From: Gammaproteobacteria bacterium HGW-Gammaproteobacteria-15
GTDB lineage: Bacteria; Pseudomonadota; Gammaproteobacteria; Enterobacterales; Alteromonadaceae
Direction of reading: 5' to 3'
NCBI GenBank assembly: GCA_002840125.1
Contig: PGZF01000005.1
Span: 682,001 to 746,000 of the forward strand
DNA: 64,000 nucleotides
A program made the translations under genes and the position numbers. The stretch's first letter is position 1. Each line of letters opens with the position of its first letter. Of the stretch, positions 62,561-64,000 are shown piece by piece. The notes under the pieces were generated by a model. The model worked only from the letters and a program-made list of their open reading frames with translations, searched no databases and was not told where the DNA came from.

Positions 62561-63574
62561 TTATTTATTATCACCCAGCAGCTGTTTGACGGCTTTGTCA
62601 AAATCACTTTGGTATAGCTTATCCTGGATTATTCTGTACTTTTCAAACTCAGATTCGGCATGCTGCTTTGCCATAGCCGCGCTTACTGCGCCGGCATCAG
62701 TTAATATTTCCCGATCATCAAATTCGAGAAAGGCATCAAGCCGTTTCGCCCAATCTTGCATAGTCATGGGTATATTGCGCTTAGCCCGCTCTTCAGCTAA
62801 ATCAAGATAGGCGTTCACTATGCGCCCCAGCGATTGCAGCTCTTCCTGGCTCAGGTAATTCTTCGCTACATTAATATCGGTTTTCAGAATTTTGCCTTCC
62901 GGCGCTTTGGCCCAGCTGGTCAGGCCCATATTGGCTTTGCTGCTGTCTGCGCGCTGGGTTATTAGTTCTGCTGCAGTGTGGCCATGAATAGCAAAGTGCA
63001 GCTTGTTTTGTACTGTGGCAAAAAACTGTTTAGTGGTAGGGGCATCGTGGTTGTAGTCGACGCTGGTAGCGTAAATATCAGTGATTTTCTGGTAAAAGCG
63101 CCGTTCCGACAGGCGGATTTCACGAATTTCGGCCAGTAAGCGTTCAAAATAGTCTTCACCAAGAAAACTGCCGTTTTCCATTCTCTCTTTATCGAGCACA
63201 TAGCCTTTAATGGCAAATTCACGCAGTACCTGCGTTGCCCATTGCCGAAACTGTGTAGCACGCACCGAATTAACGCGGTAGCCCACCGAGATAATGGCGT
63301 CGAGATTGTAATGTTGAGTATCGTAGCTTTTGCCATCAGTAGCAGTTATCCGGAATTTCCGGATAACTGCATTTTCGGCCAGTTCTTCTGATTTAAAGAT
63401 GTTTTTCAGATGCTCGCTAACTGTCCTGACATCCACGGCGAATAACTCTGCCATCAGCTTCTGTGAAAGCCAGATGGTATTATCTTCATAGCGTGCTTCA
63501 ATGCTCTGCTCACCGGCCTGGCCGGTAAAGATAAGAAACTCAGTAGTGCTATTGCGGATTCGTTTAAGAGCCAT
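62561..63574 (-). CDS. rhuM: RhuM-family protein
   Basis: A 337-residue protein matching the RhuM group (named from a Salmonella pathogenicity-island protein). The N-terminal domain has the wHTH-like IWLSQKLMAELFAVDVRTVS and HYNLDAIISVGYRVNSVRAT, then a C-terminal helical domain with NYLSQEELQSLGRIVNAYLD. These genes are often carried in type I restriction loci and other islands; the function is unknown. The start codon follows the stop of the upstream gene directly (TAAATG), so both are translationally coupled. It lies at the window's right side and may belong to a defence locus continuing beyond it. Confidence 0.88.
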   Translation of the reverse strand: MALKRIRNSTTEFLIFTGQAGEQSIEARYEDNTIWLSQKLMAELFAVDVRTVSEHLKNIFKSEELAENAVIRKFRITATDGKSYDTQHYNLDAIISVGYRVNSVRATQFRQWATQVLREFAIKGYVLDKERMENGSFLGEDYFERLLAEIREIRLSERRFYQKITDIYATSVDYNHDAPTTKQFFATVQNKLHFAIHGHTAAELITQRADSSKANMGLTSWAKAPEGKILKTDINVAKNYLSQEELQSLGRIVNAYLDLAEERAKRNIPMTMQDWAKRLDAFLEFDDREILTDAGAVSAAMAKQHAESEFEKYRIIQDKLYQSDFDKAVKQLLGDNK

Positions 63575-64000
63575 TTAGTAGTCCTGTTGCTTGGTATTTT
63601 GTCCTTCCAGTTGATCAATTATCTTTTCAACGCGTTGATAATGGATGGCCACAGCTTTTTTTAACTCAAATTGTTCGGTGTACAACGTCAGCAAGTCAAA
63701 AAAAGACTGTTGATTATTTGAAATTTTAACGCCTTCTTGATGGTTAATTCTATCAGACTGCCTGAACAGTGAGTTACTACTGCCCTGTGCTAGTAAGTAG
63801 AGCTCATCGTTTGAATAAAAGTGCATCATTTCAAAGTCCTTGATGTATTGTGTGTAGCTGCACCGTACATTAATTAACTTTAGGGCCTCAACTAAAAGCT
63901 CACTGTTTGCACTAATATTGTTAAGGATTTGAGTTAATTTCTTTATATCTGATGAGTTATGCTGATAGTTGTCTGGGCGGGGTGAAAGGTTACAGTAGTA
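63575..64000 (-). CDS. 3' part of an unknown gene coupled to rhuM
   Basis: The frame is open from the right window edge to the stop at 63575, giving 141 C-terminal residues; the start lies outside the window. An internal ATG at 63829 exists, but the 57 codons before it read naturally in the same frame. The sequence is helical, with DIKKLTQILNNISANSELLV, HFYSNDELYLLAQG and VEKIIDQLEGQNTKQQDY at the end, and contains no motif I know. It may be a component of the same restriction or defence locus as rhuM. AT-rich content sets it apart from the core genes to its left. Confidence 0.6.
   Translation of the reverse strand, partial: YYCNLSPRPDNYQHNSSDIKKLTQILNNISANSELLVEALKLINVRCSYTQYIKDFEMMHFYSNDELYLLAQGSSNSLFRQSDRINHQEGVKISNNQQSFFDLLTLYTEQFELKKAVAIHYQRVEKIIDQLEGQNTKQQDY

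Overview
The window is a chromosomal segment of a gammaproteobacterium that contains the replication origin. The order mioC - oriC - mnmG - rsmG - parA - parB - atpIBEFHAGDC - glmU is the classical gammaproteobacterial origin neighbourhood. Protein flavour (DUF3010, DUF1439, GlyGly-CTERM tails, many Gln-rich proteins, YbfB-type MFS) suggests an Alteromonadales or Rheinheimera/Alishewanella/Arsukibacterium-like organism. The genus is an inference; no rRNA is present.

Layout. 0-3 kb: edge of an ATPase-like gene with three strong palindromes in front of it, an HNH endonuclease, a porin, and an amidase/lipoprotein pair that looks like an effector and its immunity protein. 3.2-8.1 kb: DUF4920 protein, then a TonB receptor, two tiny membrane proteins and a PepSY reductase, an iron-siderophore uptake operon behind a Fur-like box. 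8.2-24.7 kb: housekeeping and poorly known genes (nucleotidyltransferase pair, DUF817, ccoG-srkA-dsbA, DUF3010, a GlyGly-CTERM cyclophilin, topB, a KfrA-like coiled coil, a histidine kinase remnant, a metallo-hydrolase lipoprotein, a superinfection-immunity homologue, an amidohydrolase divergent from an ECF sigma/membrane protein pair, an ArsB/NhaD-like permease). 25.2-29.3 kb: an accessory island directly downstream of glmS (the usual Tn7 target side) with hipBA between 136-bp direct repeats, a DUF2971 protein, and an addiction module whose RelE-like toxin is interrupted by a stop codon.

29.4-44.4 kb: glmS and its DeoR-type regulator are separated from glmU by about 11 kb. This holds an NfrA/NfrB-like surface-glycan operon with a c-di-GMP-type MshEN domain, a protein with a C-terminal sorting tail, a Fur-controlled leader or small RNA in front of a membrane flavoreductase, DUF1439, a parS-like site and a dicarboxylate symporter. 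44.5-57 kb: the atp operon, parAB, a large hairpin repeat, rsmG, mnmG, oriC and mioC. 57-62.4 kb: deaD, trxC, a PEBP protein and two transporters. 62.5-64 kb: RhuM and the 3' part of an unknown gene running off the edge.

Working together: three loci (TonB/PepSY operon, flavoreductase, candidate small RNA) form an iron-starvation response; parA, parB, the parS-like site and oriC form the chromosome replication/segregation centre; NfrB, a stand-alone MshEN-like protein, NfrA and a DUF4434 lipoprotein form a probable exopolysaccharide secretion system. Start codons were chosen from ribosome binding sites and family N-termini where several were possible; these choices are noted.
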